Of a stretch of 64,000 nucleotides of DNA, positions 1-8,417 are shown piece by piece. The translations under genes were made by a program, and so were the position numbers. The first letter of the stretch is position 1, and each line of letters starts with the position of its first letter. The DNA comes from Chloroflexi bacterium TSY (GTDB taxonomy: Bacteria; Chloroflexota; Anaerolineae; Caldilineales; Caldilineaceae). The notes below the pieces were generated by a model, which was not told the DNA's origin, made no database searches, and worked only from the letters and a program-made list of their open reading frames with translations. Where the stretch lies: NCBI GenBank assembly GCA_019217005.1, contig JAHBNG010000005.1:62001-126000 (forward strand). The letters are read 5' to 3'.

Positions 1-1021
1 TCATTGTGACCCAACAACGACTCAAATTGTGAGTTGGTATGAACAAAGAAGTCCTCATACACAAGCGTATGATGAATACCTGGTCATGCAACTAATCAAC
101 AGTACAATCGAAGATGTAAGCCTCAAAGAAGAAGTTGGGTACGATGCAGTCGTAGGCGCATTGAACCGTCTGATAGAGCCCAAAATCAACTGGGATGAAA
201 TCGACGAAATCGGTACGTTGGGGATTGACGAAATCTCCAGAAGTAAGGGGCGCAAGAAATTTAGTGCGATCATTACAGCTCGTCAACCCAAGGGCAAGGT
301 ACGGATTCTTGGAGTTCTCCCTGATCGAAAAAAAAGACGGTTAAGGCATTCCTAGAAGAGATTCCTGAGAGACTACGCCCCACCATCAACTATTGCACCA
401 CCGACATGTGGGAGGGCTATATCAATGCGATTGATGAATTTATCAATGAGAATGATGATGTGAATGCATCTCCTGTTGTTGACCGATTTCATGTTGCTCA
501 GAACTATCGAGATGACTTTGACGACCTCCGAAAAAGGAACTCAGACGCTTGAAAAAGAACTGCCTCCTGAAACTTATGACCAAGATTGCAAAGGAATGCT
601 CTGGATCTTACGCAAAAATCACTCGGCTCTCAATCCTGAAGAGCGGCAGGAGCTTAGACGTTTGTTTGCTCATTCACCAGCCCTTCATCAGGCCTATACC
701 TTTCGAGAAGAATTGACCGCCATCTTCAACCAGGAACTCTCTGTTGCCCAAGCTGAACATCGCCTTGAGGCTTGGATTCGCAAAGTTGAACGTTCCTCCC
801 TTGATAACTTTGATGGCTTTATCAAAACCCTGCGCAACCACTGGCAATCCATTGTCAACTATTTTGACCAACGCATCAACAGTGGTTTTGTTGAAGGTCT
901 CAATAACAAGATTAAGGTCATCACTCATCGATGCTATGGCATTCGCAATGTCTCTTCTCTTTTTCAACGTATTTGGCTCGATCTCCATGGCAAAGAACGT
1001 TTTTCCCTGTCAACCACATGA
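1..1021 (+). pseudogene. ISL3-family transposase, frameshifted, 5' end outside window
   Basis: DDE transposase that would move an ISL3-family insertion sequence. The translation shows typical ISL3 blocks in order: a GIDEIS block, an ILGVLPDR block, a TDMWEGYINA block, a VDRFHVA block and, near the end, SGFVEGLNNKIK followed by RCYGIRN. The reading frame breaks twice, once in the run of eight A near 330 and once in the A run near 526, so three frames are needed to read it. The coding sequence already runs in from before base 1. The CATGAGATCCTGATCAGCC at its 3' end resembles the right tip of ISL3 elements, which would place the element boundary near 1035. It is inactive as it stands unless the indels are sequencing errors. 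Confidence 0.88.
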
Positions 1022-1034
1022 GATCCTGATCAGC

Positions 1035-1475
1035 CAAAAGAATAATCTATGGGTGGTGAATGCCGAAGAGGAATATCACGAAGAGATTTATGAAGATAAA
1101 GAAGAGCAAAAAATTTATGATACAGCAATCGTGACTGAGGCAATTGCCAATGCCTTTGCAAAGTTGGACTCAGTTGCGTTTGGCTTGGCTACAGGCATCG
1201 CATTGAGTCTCGTCATCTTTGTGATGACGCTTACTTTGGTGCTCAAGGGTGGCTCTGTTGTGGGACCTCATATGCAGTTGCTTGATAACTTTTTCCCAGG
1301 ATATACAGTAACGCTATTTGGAAGCATCCTCGGAGCAGGCTATGGTTTCGTCATCGGTTTTCTCGTTGGATGGCTCTGCTCCTCTATTCGAAATGTCTCT
1401 ATGTTTCTGTATTTAGCGGTTATCCAACGACGATTTGAGATGAGAGCTTTGCGCAGTATCATTGATTATATGTAA
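1035..1475 (+). CDS. Small membrane protein A, probably 5'-truncated by the ISL3 element
   Basis: Unrecognised protein of about 147 residues. An acidic N-terminal stretch rich in Glu is followed by two strongly hydrophobic segments, roughly residues 55-75 and 95-125, consistent with a two-helix inner-membrane protein. Between the helices is LKGG, then a GPHMQLLDNFFPGY block that recurs in the next gene. No ATG precedes residue 80 in this frame; the frame is open into the upstream transposase, so the original start was probably lost when the ISL3 element inserted. GTG at 1053 is a possible replacement start but has no visible ribosome binding site. Function unknown. Confidence 0.55.
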   Translation, partial: QKNNLWVVNAEEEYHEEIYEDKEEQKIYDTAIVTEAIANAFAKLDSVAFGLATGIALSLVIFVMTLTLVLKGGSVVGPHMQLLDNFFPGYTVTLFGSILGAGYGFVIGFLVGWLCSSIRNVSMFLYLAVIQRRFEMRALRSIIDYM

Positions 1476-1504
1476 CCAATACGTGAAATGGAGATCATTC
1501 CCCG

Positions 1505-1843
1505 ATGACAGAAAAACAGGCAGAAATTGAACAAATAGTCCTAACGCGCCTGATGCGTCTGAATGCAACGGTCTACGGAATTGTTGCAGGTGTAATGGCT
1601 GGCTTAGGTCTATTTGTTGTAACAAATTGGCTGATTCTCAAAGGAGGGCCTATGGGTCCTGAAGGTGAACCCATTATCGGCCCCAATCTACACTTGCTAA
1701 GTCAATTTTTTATTGGATACCAAATTTCGTTTGTTGGAAGTCTTATTGGATTTGTGTATGCATTCATTACCGGTTTTATCATCGCCTATATATTTGCTTG
1801 GATCTATAATATGATTGCCGGTTTAAGAGACAAATCTAGATAA
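1505..1843 (+). CDS. Small membrane protein B, paralogue of the preceding gene
   Basis: A 112-residue protein with two predicted transmembrane helices (about 20-43 and 70-100). It shares the order helix, LKGG, GPxxxLLxxFF.GY, then a Gly-rich helix with the upstream gene, so the two are tandem paralogues. Here the central loop is longer and carries GPMGPEGEPIIGP. The start at 1505 lies 29 bases after the neighbour's stop, so the pair was probably one transcript with the deacetylase 13 bases downstream. I do not recognise the family. A role in the envelope is only suggested by the membrane helices and the polysaccharide deacetylase next to it. Confidence 0.7.
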   Translation: MTEKQAEIEQIVLTRLMRLNATVYGIVAGVMAGLGLFVVTNWLILKGGPMGPEGEPIIGPNLHLLSQFFIGYQISFVGSLIGFVYAFITGFIIAYIFAWIYNMIAGLRDKSR

Positions 1844-1856
1844 GATCGATCATCTC

Positions 1857-2633
1857 ATGTTACCAGCCTTACAACAGATGGCGACCGTACGGATCCCAAT
1901 CCTTATGTATCATGATTTAGATTTACAGCGGTCGCCCATATCAATATCTCCTCGCTCTTTCGCTTGGCAAATGCACTGGTTGTCAAGCAACAACTACCAA
2001 GTACTTTCGTTGGGCAATCTGGTTCAGATGTTGAATCAGAATGCACCTTTACCCTCACGTTCTGTTGTCATCACCTTTGACGACGGGCTCGCCTCTTTTT
2101 ATCAACATGCCTTTCCTATACTCCAAGCATATCGATTTCCCGCAACTGTATTCCTCGTCAGTGATTATTGCGGACTTGATAACGCTTGGCCATCACAACC
2201 GAAATCTATTCCTCGTCGTCCCGTGATGACTTGGCAGCAGATATCTGAGCTTGACCGATATGGCATTGAATTTGGCGTTCATACAGTAACTCACCCTCGT
2301 CTGGATCGACTTGAACCAGCTGTTGCTGAGAGTGAGATCGTTGATTCAAAACGGCTGATCGAGGATCGTCTCGGGCATGCTGCACCTCATTTCGCTTATC
2401 CATACGGTGCATATAATGAACCGGTTAAGCAGCTTGTTCGCAATATATTTACCGGAGTGTGTACGACAGAACTTGGGCGAGTCCAAGCTGGCGACGATCC
2501 ATTTCATCTCAAACGTATTGAAGCTCTCTATGTCGAACTTCCGTTTCTATTCCGTTATCAGTGGCGAAGCTCTTTTGACTTTTACTTAACAATGCGAAAA
2601 TATGTACATGCTGTGAGAGCAAAACAAATCTGA
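1857..2633 (+). CDS. Polysaccharide deacetylase (NodB-type)
   Basis: Carbohydrate esterase family 4 enzyme expected to remove N- or O-acetyl groups from a polysaccharide such as peptidoglycan, chitin-like material or an exopolysaccharide. The 258-residue protein shows the early LMYHDL block, the TFDDG metal/catalytic motif at about residues 73-77, the HTVTHP motif at about 141-146 that gives the two zinc-binding histidines, and the FAYPYGAYN block at about 180-188. No clear signal peptide or membrane helix is visible, so it may act inside the cell or leave by another route. The start at 1857 lies 13 bases after the stop of the membrane protein. Substrate unknown. Confidence 0.88.
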   Translation: MLPALQQMATVRIPILMYHDLDLQRSPISISPRSFAWQMHWLSSNNYQVLSLGNLVQMLNQNAPLPSRSVVITFDDGLASFYQHAFPILQAYRFPATVFLVSDYCGLDNAWPSQPKSIPRRPVMTWQQISELDRYGIEFGVHTVTHPRLDRLEPAVAESEIVDSKRLIEDRLGHAAPHFAYPYGAYNEPVKQLVRNIFTGVCTTELGRVQAGDDPFHLKRIEALYVELPFLFRYQWRSSFDFYLTMRKYVHAVRAKQI

Positions 2634-2690
2634 TAGAATATATCATCGATAATGGTGAAGATGCTAGGGACAACTATACTTTGCTCTGTA

Positions 2691-2924
2691 TGAAAACCGT
2701 AGTTTGTTCTCTCCGGTAGGGCTGTCGAAAACTACGTATGGTGACATTTGTCACCTTGGTCCCTGATTTTGGGTGTTCAAACCCTATACAAGCGAGTCCT
2801 TAGAACACCTCTGAGGGTCTGTTAGCGTCAAAAAGGTTACAACATGACAAATTTGAGGTGCGAACCCTCTACAAACCCTTGAAATTGTCAATTAGGGTGA
2901 CAAATGTCACTATTACGGTTTTCA
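2691..2924. repeat. Inverted-repeat element, about 234 bp, MITE-like
   Basis: The gap 2634-3047 has no gene. It holds an element whose ends are inverted copies: TGAAAACCGTA at 2691-2701 and TACGGTTTTCA at 2914-2924. Inside, near-palindromes GGTGACATTTGTCACC (2740-2755) and GGTGACAAATGTCAC (2896-2910) also mirror each other, and two imperfect direct repeats of the form AACCCTxTACAA lie near 2780 and 2865. No target duplication was found. It could be a non-autonomous transposon or a large hairpin in the upstream region of the methyltransferase. Confidence 0.6.
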
Positions 2925-3047
2925 TCACAACCGCAGTATAATAGTCACATAATTTAAACTTCGTCCTTTTGTCCGCAATTCTGCCAGAGTAAAAAATGCT
3001 GCGAAAGTACGGAGTTTATGTGACTTCTCTATAAAGGGACGACTGAA

Positions 3048-3797
3048 GTGAGCATAGCCCACGACCAAGTCTTTATTCGTAACGCTGAGCGGGCAAGTGA
3101 TTTTGAGTTCAACGCCGAAGTTGCTCAAGTCTTTGACGATATGATACAGCGCAGCGTGCCATATTACGAAATACAGCAGGAGATGATTCGCGAGATCGGC
3201 AAAAAATTTTACATACCGGGAACGCGAATTTACGACTTGGGATGTTCAACTGCCACGACCCTAATTAATTTATGCCAGGATATTGGAAGCAATGTACGCG
3301 CCGTGGGCTATGATAACTCTTTACCCATGCTTGATCGTTCGCAAGAGAAAATCAAACAAGAAGGACTTGATGATTCCATTGAACTCCGTTTTGGCGATTT
3401 AAATGGCGATCTTACAGAGTTCTCCTTGGAAAACGGCAGTATAGTCACAATGTGCTGGACACTACAATTTGTGCGTCCATTGCGCCGAGATAATTTGATT
3501 AAGCACATCTATAATGGATTGGTTGAAAACGGCGTGTTGGTAATTACAGAGAAGATATTGACGAATAGTTCACCCATGAACCGCTTCTTTATCGACTTTT
3601 ATTATGACTACAAGCGACGCAATGGTTATTCCGAGGAGGAGATTCTTCGCAAGCGCGAAGCACTGGAGAATGTTCTCATCCCTTATCGTGTTGACGAAAA
3701 TTTTGACCTATTCCGTCAAAATGGTTTTGAAATTGTAGAAACATTCTTTCAGTGGTATAACTTCGCTGGTTTTCTCTGTGTGAAGAAACCAGTTTAG
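3048..3797 (+). CDS. cmoA: Carboxy-SAM synthase-like methyltransferase (CmoA family)
   Basis: The protein resembles CmoA, which makes carboxy-S-adenosylmethionine from SAM and prephenate for 5-oxyacetylation of the tRNA wobble uridine. It has 249 residues against about 247 for the E. coli protein. Conserved CmoA blocks are visible: VFDDMIQRSVP near residue 28, YDLGCSTATT (SAM motif I) near 62, a DNS motif near 88, TLQFVRPL near 136, RRNGYSEEEI near 190 and WYNFAGFL at the end. The start is GTG at 3048, preceded by AAAGGGA. No cmoB is in the window, so the tRNA role is inferred from the family; another carboxymethyl or methyl transfer is possible. Confidence 0.8.
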   Translation: MSIAHDQVFIRNAERASDFEFNAEVAQVFDDMIQRSVPYYEIQQEMIREIGKKFYIPGTRIYDLGCSTATTLINLCQDIGSNVRAVGYDNSLPMLDRSQEKIKQEGLDDSIELRFGDLNGDLTEFSLENGSIVTMCWTLQFVRPLRRDNLIKHIYNGLVENGVLVITEKILTNSSPMNRFFIDFYYDYKRRNGYSEEEILRKREALENVLIPYRVDENFDLFRQNGFEIVETFFQWYNFAGFLCVKKPV

Positions 3798-3902
3798 ATT
3801 CACTTTTATTTTACACTGACCTGGCCAATAGACTATTACAAAAACTTCTGATTCCCGCTCTCCCCCAAGCATTTTCATCTATGCCCCACTTATGCGGATT
3901 CG

Positions 3903-3931
3903 TTGACGGTTCAAATGTTCTGATGTATGAT
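3903..3931 (+). promoter_or_regulatory. Predicted sigma-70 type promoter of the sugar ABC operon
   Basis: TTGACG at 3903-3908 and TATGAT at 3926-3931 are separated by exactly 17 bases, 40 bases upstream of the permease ATG at 3971. A GAGGGG Shine-Dalgarno-like stretch at 3959-3964 precedes that start. This is the cleanest promoter seen in the window. Confidence 0.6.
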
Positions 3932-3970
3932 TAGGTTGAAAGGATTAATCATTCATTAGAGGGGTAATAC

Positions 3971-4942
3971 ATGAGCGCTGTAACCGACAGCTCACCTCCG
4001 CTTCCCACCCAGAAACCTCGCAAACGTACAGGTTTTGGTCAGTCACTCATGGCTGATTTGAGAAAAACTTGGCATCTCTATCTCTTTCTGCTACCAACTT
4101 TTACCTTTATTCTTCTCTTTCGCTACTATCCCGCTGGCTCAGCTATTTACCATTCGTTTACCAAATGGAATGGTGCAGGTATTGCAACATGGGTCGGTTT
4201 ATCCCATTTTCAAGACATGCTATCAGATGTAGTCTTGATTGCGTCATTCAAAAATATTGCCATCATTTTGGTGGCAGCGCTGATCAAAGTATTGATTTTT
4301 CCCTTGGCAGCAGCAGAATTGATCTTTAATCTGAAGAATGAGCGCGCTCAATACTGGTTTCGCCTCCTGCTAATCATTCCTCTGGTGGTGCCCGGTATTG
4401 TCAACACACTGGTCTGGCGATTCATTATGGGCCCCAGACCATTTGGCGTTCTCAACACAATATTGGAATCTGTCGGGCTTGAACAGTTCCAACATGCATG
4501 GCTGGCGGAACCAAAGATCGCTCTCTATTCAGTGCTGTTTGTGGGCTTTCCGTGGGTAGAGGCCATCGCCATGCTGATCTACTACGCGGGTCTGCAAAAT
4601 ATCACCTCATCGATCATCGATGCATCTAAGATCGACGGCGCAACGACCAGACGGCGGATCTTTAGCATCGATCTACCCCTCATCTTCGGCCAGATTAAGT
4701 TGCTGATTGTGATCACCACTATCTTCACTCTACAAAACTTTGGCGGCATGCTTGTTCTCACAAATGGTGGACCTGGATTTGCGACAATGGTGCCGGGACT
4801 CTGGATGTATCAACGAGCATTTCAGGCCGATCGATTCGGGTATGCATCTGCGATCGGGGTCATCCTCTTGATCATGATGCTGATCTTAACTTATATCAAT
4901 AACCGTTACATTCGTTCATCAGACATCGAGTATGAAGAGTAA
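3971..4942 (+). CDS. Sugar ABC transporter permease, MalF/UgpA-like
   Basis: Inner-membrane subunit of a carbohydrate importer (CUT1 type). It has 323 residues with six predicted helices, the first at about 35-57. The cytoplasmic loop that docks on the ATPase shows the EAA-like motif DASKIDGATTRRRIFSIDLP at about 217-236. It heads an operon with a MalG-like permease (5271-7911, split by an IS), a Nudix hydrolase and a substrate-binding protein (8418-9896). A good promoter lies upstream. No ATPase gene is nearby, as is common for sugar importers that share one ATPase. The transported sugar cannot be told from the sequence. Confidence 0.9.
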   Translation: MSAVTDSSPPLPTQKPRKRTGFGQSLMADLRKTWHLYLFLLPTFTFILLFRYYPAGSAIYHSFTKWNGAGIATWVGLSHFQDMLSDVVLIASFKNIAIILVAALIKVLIFPLAAAELIFNLKNERAQYWFRLLLIIPLVVPGIVNTLVWRFIMGPRPFGVLNTILESVGLEQFQHAWLAEPKIALYSVLFVGFPWVEAIAMLIYYAGLQNITSSIIDASKIDGATTRRRIFSIDLPLIFGQIKLLIVITTIFTLQNFGGMLVLTNGGPGFATMVPGLWMYQRAFQADRFGYASAIGVILLIMMLILTYINNRYIRSSDIEYEE

Positions 4943-5112
4943 GGACTTCTAAAAGAATCACTGCGGCATGTCATTCTCGAGTAGTGCAAGAAATCTATGT
5001 CAACGAATGAACATTCAAAAAAGGTAAACATGTCATTCTCGAGGTGAAAGAAGAATCTGTTCAAGGTATTTAATTCCGATCCCCAAAATGATTCTTTTAC
5101 GACCACCTATAG

Positions 5113-5193
5113 TTGGGTGTACACCACAAAGTGTGTAAATGGAATGGTTCTCTGACTGAGCGGCCCCTATTTACACACTTTGGGGCATACTAT
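5113..5193. repeat. Short inverted-repeat element, family B copy 1
   Basis: An 81-bp element made of two arms, CACAAAGTGTGTAAAT and ATTTACACACTTTGGGG, around a short centre. It is flanked by the direct repeat CCTATAG at 5106-5112 and 5194-5200, a 7-bp target duplication. It belongs with copies at 57857-57936 and 58947-59028. It sits between the two permease genes of the operon, in the 328-base gap 4943-5270 that also holds two direct copies of CATGTCATTCTCGAG (4967 and 5029). Confidence 0.8.
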
Positions 5194-5755
5194 CCTATAG
5201 TTCCCCAGAAATGTTTCGTACCACGTTTTTCAGAGCAGAGACGGGACAAAACTTTACTGGGTAAGTATGAATGGAGAAGCGATTTATGGTCGGACAGATT
5301 TCGACCCGAACCAAGATAGGCGGTGTCGATGTCATCGTATATGGCACTTTGATCTCATTGATCATTTTGACCCTATATCCGTTTGTGTTCATGATGATTA
5401 CATCGACCAAATCCTACAGCCAATTCTTGCACAATTACTGGCTACCCGCTTGGCCCTTGCACATCGGCGAAAACTACATAGCTACTTGGAACCAAGTGCA
5501 AGGGTATCTGCAAAACACCATTTTTGTAAGTATCGTCGCAACCGTTGGTTTTTTAGTCAGCGCATCTATGTCTGGCTTTGTCTTTGCCCGATACCAGTTT
5601 CCAGGTAAGGAATTTCTCTTTTCATCGATTCTGATCCTGATGATGATCCCCCAGATTTTGCAATTGATCCCTGCCTTCATGTGGGTGCGCACACTGGGTC
5701 TATTAGATACTCGATAGTTGTATTTTGAGCAGGTGCCAGATTTGACAAAGTCAAA

Positions 5756-7380
5756 TTAAGCAGAGCAGACCTGCCGTTTGGCGAAAAGGGTAGCGAAGAC
5801 CTCCGCAATCTCCTGTCCGTCATTCAAGGCATCATGAGCCGTCAAGATGAGATCTTGAATCAGTGACTGAGTTTGCTGCCGGGTAGCCTCACCAAGGGAT
5901 TTGCTGGGCGAGAATTGAGTTTTAGCCAATGATGGTCCCAAACAATCAAGGTGCAAGAGAGAATAAGCCACGAAGACCAGAGACCAATGTTTTTTGAAAG
6001 GCGTGGGCAGTTCGCATGCAATATTCATCAAGGCCAAGCAGTTGTTTACCATCCTCAGTAGATCCAAATTTCAGGTTTTGAGAGAGAATTCTGGCTAAAC
6101 AGTTGACATAAATACAAATTTGCCGGTCGATATCTAGTTTTTGCGTTAGATTTGGGCGATTTTCAGATATGAAATAGGTTGTTTTCTGTAACCGAAATCT
6201 GAATAAATGACTCCAAAATCCCTGCAATCTCGACTGAAAATAGCCAAAAACGCCAAATTTGGATCTACTGAGCCTGATAAACCGTCTCGATAGGCCAACG
6301 AAGCAGGTAAATCGAGAGAATGCGTTTGGCATTACAGTCGGTGCGATTGGTCACTAAAACGGCATAATTGTCTTGCAATTCAGGATTATCAAAACTAATC
6401 ACGATGCGTACCTTGCCGATAGAAGGGATACGCACAGTCATGGTAAAGGTGTAGTAAGTACGACCATCAATGGTGACAGGCTTGTAGGCATTCTGGGGGA
6501 TGTAGGGGACCAACTCTTTGACTTTAATATGTGGCCCCTCGAAAGTTATCGGCTGACCATCTTCATCCCGCAAACGAAAACTATTTGTCTCCAGATTGCG
6601 ATTGCACTTCAAGATGCTGATCCAATCTTTATTCAGACGATCGAGTACAGCTAGAAAATCTGGAGCGAGATACCAACCATCGAAGAGAGCCCAACCAAAG
6701 ATAAGGTTTCGTTCAACAGCTTTTTCAACCAGTTCACTGGCAATGGTTATCTTGGTCTTAAACGCTTCGTCTCGCTCTCGAAAGGCGGGGTCAGTTAATA
6801 GGTGGCTATCCACTCGTTTATGAAAAGCGGTTCGTTCTTTCTTTTTCTTGGGAATCTCGGTCACTGGGAAATGTTTTTCCACAAATGCTTCCCAGTCGGT
6901 AAACTCTTCGTACCGTCGGTAGATACTTGCATCGACTGGAAAACGGATAGCGCCACTGACATAGTGACTTGTGACTAAGTTATGAGCCAGTGGATGCTGA
7001 CCATTGCTATGATTGTAGTGGGTGTCGATATACTCGAACAGACTTCCCACGTGTTCACATAGTGTATCGTCAATCGCTAATACCGATTCTGACTCTGAAC
7101 GTTGGTATTGTGCTGTCTCTGACTTCATGTAACCTATACGCTCATCATTGAGTTTTTCGGCTCGCCAAGGAGCTTCACTCAGATACCGTGATACATTCGT
7201 CTTATCTGCACTATCTAGAATGCAGCGGGCAATATTTGCCATGCTTTTGTTGTCCAAGACCATCAGACCCGTCAGATAGTTTTCAAAGTGGCGAAACTGT
7301 TTACGATTGGCAAATACTGAACGAAAGGTTTCGCTATGCTCCTTGACCAGTGGCGCTACATTTACTATCGGCAATTGCAT
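5756..7380 (-). pseudogene. IS701-like DDE transposase, disrupted
   Basis: Transposase of the surrounding IS, starting with ATG at 7380. The first 370 residues are intact and contain an AIDDTLCEHVG block (first catalytic Asp, about residues 101-111), a FDGWYLAPDF block near 233 (second Asp) and a LLRWPIETVYQ block near 360 (the Glu region). At that point a 219-bp element intervenes. After it the frame continues with GKQLLGLDEY, then shifts again in an A run near 5995 before KHWSLVFVAYSLLHLD. The family assignment rests on these blocks. The gene cannot make a full transposase as it stands. Confidence 0.82.
6054..6272. repeat. 219-bp inverted-repeat element inside the IS701-like transposase
   Basis: Its ends are an 18-bp perfect inverted repeat, CTCAGTAGATCCAAATTT at 6054-6071 and its complement at 6255-6272. 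Removing these 219 bases plus one duplicated C restores a continuous YQDGKQLLGLDEY reading through the transposase, so it is a later insertion. It has no coding capacity and looks like a MITE. Confidence 0.8.
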
Positions 7381-7924
7381 CTTGATGGCTCCTTTTCTGC
7401 ACTTTTTTCTTGATGCAATCTATTGAGATGACTTTTGTCTCTTTTGTCAAAATTGGAAAACCTTCATTTCACAACTATCGAGTTAGATACATATTGGGTA
7501 CTGATCCTGCCCTATATTGCTGGCGGCCAAGCCTATGGTATCTTTCTGCTACGTACGTTTTTTAGCTCACTTCCGAACGAACTCTTTGATGTGGCCCAGA
7601 TCGACGGGGCGAATGATTTCCAAATCTATCGCCACGTCGCCCTTCCGCTTTCAAAAGGAATCTTAGCGACCCTCGCTATCTTGCGCTTTCAACAGATTTG
7701 GAACGATCTGATCTGGCCGCTCATCACCATCTCTACCGATGCAAAGCGCACAATTACGACCGGTCTTTTCTATTTTCAAGGTGGATCACAGACCCAGTAT
7801 GGTGCGATGTTTGCCGGATATTTGATTGCATCGATCCCCCTACTGCTCCTCTTTGCCTTTTCTATGAAACAGTTTATGGCCGGAATGACTGCCGGCGCCA
7901 TTAAGGCATAGGGAACGATAGAAA

Positions 7925-8380
7925 ATGCCGCGAGTACAAGCAATTGTTGTTCGTAACGATCGGGTGCTGATGGTTAAGCATCGCCATCATGATGACGAGT
8001 GGTGGTGTCTCCCTGGTGGGGGACAAGAACCCGGCGAATCGCCTCAGCAAGGCGCACTGCGTGAATTACATGAAGAGTGCAGCGTCAGTGGAAAAATCAT
8101 CCGGCAGACATCTTATGTCTGTTACGGAAAGAATGATGAAACATATACCTTTCTCGTCGAGATTGGTGATCAGTCACCATCTCTTGGGCATGATCCCGAA
8201 TTTCTTGAAGGAGAACAGGTACTTGTTGATGTGAAGTGGCTGCGTCTGGCAGACATAGCAGAGAGAGACCGCGTATTTCTTTGGGCCGCAGGTTTACTTG
8301 GAATCGGCGATTTCTTGGCCGAGGTGGAACGATGGGGCGATCTGAAAAGTTACCCAGAACAGGAACAAAGCGAAAAATAA
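7925..8380 (+). CDS. Nudix hydrolase
   Basis: A 151-residue pyrophosphohydrolase expected to act on a nucleoside diphosphate linked to another moiety. The Nudix box is visible at about residues 33-55: GGQEPGE, then seven residues, then RELHEE, which supplies the Mg-binding glutamates. The usual glycine two residues after EE is replaced by Ser. The start at 7925 is 13 bases downstream of the permease stop and the binding-protein gene follows after 37 bases, so it is inside the sugar ABC operon. A link with nucleotide-sugar clean-up is conceivable but not shown by the sequence. Confidence 0.88.
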   Translation: MPRVQAIVVRNDRVLMVKHRHHDDEWWCLPGGGQEPGESPQQGALRELHEECSVSGKIIRQTSYVCYGKNDETYTFLVEIGDQSPSLGHDPEFLEGEQVLVDVKWLRLADIAERDRVFLWAAGLLGIGDFLAEVERWGDLKSYPEQEQSEK

Positions 8381-8417
8381 TCAACAATCTTACTATATAG
8401 AACCAAAGGAGAACCAA

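Larger units (their letters stand above)
5710..7482. mobile_element. IS701-like insertion sequence, nested insertion inside
   Basis: Element of about 1773 bp ending in the perfect 12-bp inverted repeat CTCGATAGTTGT (5710-5721) and ACAACTATCGAG (7471-7482). TTAGATA flanks it on both sides (5703-5709 and 7483-7489), a 7-bp target duplication that is part of the interrupted permease gene. It carries one transposase on the minus strand. The transposase is itself interrupted by a 219-bp inverted-repeat element at 6054-6272. Confidence 0.88.
5271..7911 (+). pseudogene. Sugar ABC permease, MalG-like, split by an insertion sequence
   Basis: The second membrane subunit of the sugar importer. The first 148 residues (5271-5709) end at Gly-Leu-Leu-Asp-Thr, and the reading frame resumes at 7488 with Tyr-Trp-Val-Leu and runs to 7911. 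Joining the two parts across the inserted 1.77-kb element restores an uninterrupted permease of about 290 residues with six helices and the EAA-like motif DVAQIDGANDFQIYRHVALP. The insertion lies in the middle of the gene, so the importer is probably dead unless the downstream half is translated or another MalG substitutes. The stop at 7911 is 13 bases before the Nudix gene. Confidence 0.9.

Noticed and set aside
674..988. Minus-strand frame of 104 codons opposite the ISL3 transposase
   Set aside because: It is a shadow of the transposase frame with no recognisable protein pattern.
744..1475. A 243-residue frame that covers the end of the ISL3 transposase and the small membrane protein
   Set aside because: The first 90 codons are out of frame with the clearly coding transposase. 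The real gene is only the part after the IS boundary near 1035.
4967..5043. Two direct copies of CATGTCATTCTCGAG as a possible tandem operator
   Set aside because: They are 62 bases apart with unrelated surroundings and lie downstream of the MalF-like stop, beside a MITE. No link with regulation can be shown.
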